A stretch of 13,762 nt of DNA, taken from an uncultured Chloroflexota bacterium. Lineage in GTDB: Bacteria; Chloroflexota; Anaerolineae; Promineifilales; Promineifilaceae. The first letter of the stretch is position 1. Every line of letters begins with the position of its first letter. Below the pieces are notes generated by a model that was not told where the DNA came from, did no database searches, and saw nothing but the letters and a program-made list of their open reading frames with translations. A program made the translations under genes and the position numbers. This document shows, piece by piece, positions 13,225 to 13,762 of the stretch. The stretch covers positions 1-13,762 of the forward strand of contig CALFEW010001121.1 of assembly GCA_937958365.1 (NCBI GenBank), read 5' to 3'.

Positions 13225-13762
13225 TCAGGCCAGGAGCCAGGTGACAAGGGCGACGGCCAGGATGATGCCCATGCCGTAAGTGGCAGTGAGACGGAGGACA
13301 CGGCCGTCATTGGCCCCCGGCACGGTGCTGCATCCCACCACAACTTTGGCCGGCGCAAAGGCGCTGCCAATGGCTCCGCCGGCCGTCTGGGCGGCCAGGA
13401 TGATGGGCATGGATAAACCGAGGGTCACGGCCGTTTGCCTTTGTAATTCGCCAAAAACCACGTTGCTGTTGGTGTTGCTGCCGGTCATAAATGCCCCCAG
13501 CGCGCCAATGAACGGGCTGACCAGGGGATAAACCGGCCCGGCGACGCTGCTCAGGGCGTTGGCTAAGAGTTGGGTCATGCCGGCGTGCTGCATGGTAGTC
13601 GCCATCGCCACCAATGTCAGAATGCCGATGGTTGGTTTGCGCGAGCCAAGCCAGGTCTTCTGCAAGATGACACGGCCGTCATACACCCGCCGTTCCCCAT
13701 CCTCACCAGGAAATGCACCCTGCCAATGAAACCAGGCAAACGTCAGCAGACTGGTGTAAAGC
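13225..13762 (-). CDS. lctP: L-lactate permease, C-terminal part (5' end outside window)
   Basis: An open frame of 178 residues runs from the right edge to a TGA at 13225-13227. It matches the C-terminal end of the LctP family of secondary lactate/glycolate transporters: SRKPTIGILTLVAMATTMQH, then GALGAFMTGSNTNSNVVFGE and LAAQTAGGAIGSAFAPAKVV followed by GCSTV, and a final hydrophobic helix ending ALVTWLLA. These are inner-membrane carriers that import lactate with a proton. A GTG at 13686 is internal; the frame continues upstream without a stop. Three ACGGCCGT octamers occur in this short stretch. The gene is convergent with the gmk-like gene. Family assignment is good; glycolate or another 2-hydroxy acid is possible. 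Confidence 0.88.
   Translation of the reverse strand, partial: LYTSLLTFAWFHWQGAFPGEDGERRVYDGRVILQKTWLGSRKPTIGILTLVAMATTMQHAGMTQLLANALSSVAGPVYPLVSPFIGALGAFMTGSNTNSNVVFGELQRQTAVTLGLSMPIILAAQTAGGAIGSAFAPAKVVVGCSTVPGANDGRVLRLTATYGMGIILAVALVTWLLA

Larger units (their letters stand above)
161..13679. repeat. Dispersed palindromic octamer ACGGCCGT, 26 copies
   Basis: By eye I find 26 exact copies, starting at 161, 749, 1155, 1261, 1302, 1744, 2301, 2687, 3120, 3173, 3432, 3694, 3864, 5175, 5810, 7078, 8831, 9506, 10160, 10759, 11561, 11697, 11975, 13300, 13427 and 13672. All are inside coding sequence, on genes of both strands. They are read as Thr-Ala-Val in 10 cases, X-Gly-Arg in 13 and Arg-Pro in 3. 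No other sequence is shared around them, so this is a dispersed word, not a mobile element. Confidence 0.9.

Noticed and set aside
1..13762. A defence, toxin-antitoxin, phage or secondary-metabolite system
   Set aside because: No gene in the window shows motifs of such systems; the genes are mostly housekeeping or isolated uncharacterised ones.

Overview
The window is ordinary bacterial chromosome, densely coded and rich in G+C. It holds eleven complete genes plus partial genes at both edges, with no intergenic gap above about 240 bases. I see no rRNA, tRNA, insertion sequence, phage gene or CRISPR. Protein character suggests a Chloroflexota (Anaerolineae-like) bacterium: an R3H ATPase beside tmk, a TGS-uridine-kinase fusion, a zinc-phospholipase-like protein and an FmdB zinc ribbon. 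That placement is inference, not proof. A complete sdhCDAB operon implies respiratory or TCA metabolism.

Layout. At the left edge a TPR gene (minus, running off the window) diverges from a plus-strand cluster: an unrecognised 181-aa protein, translationally coupled to a secreted lytic transglycosylase, then a zinc-phospholipase-C-like protein, then a nucleoside kinase with an N-terminal TGS region. This cluster converges on the minus-strand succinate dehydrogenase operon (sdhC, sdhD, sdhA, sdhB). Divergent from sdhC are a two-part GNAT-like protein, an R3H-domain AAA ATPase that overlaps it by 29 nt, and tmk. These converge on a small FmdB-type zinc ribbon gene, which diverges from a gmk-like gene. 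That gene in turn converges on the 3' end of an L-lactate permease gene at the right edge.

No gene set here looks like a new defence or biosynthetic system. The unusual signal is in the DNA itself. First, the palindromic octamer ACGGCCGT occurs 26 times where well under one copy is expected; it lies in genes on both strands and in all three reading frames, much like HIP1 of cyanobacteria. Second, six intergenic tracts are degenerate tandem arrays with a strict 7-bp period, resembling the heptanucleotide STRR repeats of filamentous cyanobacteria. All six lie at gene 3' ends, none in a divergent promoter region, and several contain the stop codon of the adjoining gene. Three of them fold into long hairpins. 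Third, the guanylate-kinase-like protein lacks the usual Tyr-Gly-Ser/Thr GMP-recognition loop.

The functional links are modest: sdhCDAB encodes one membrane complex, tmk and gmk supply nucleotide diphosphates, and the transglycosylase and the 181-aa protein are probably co-translated.
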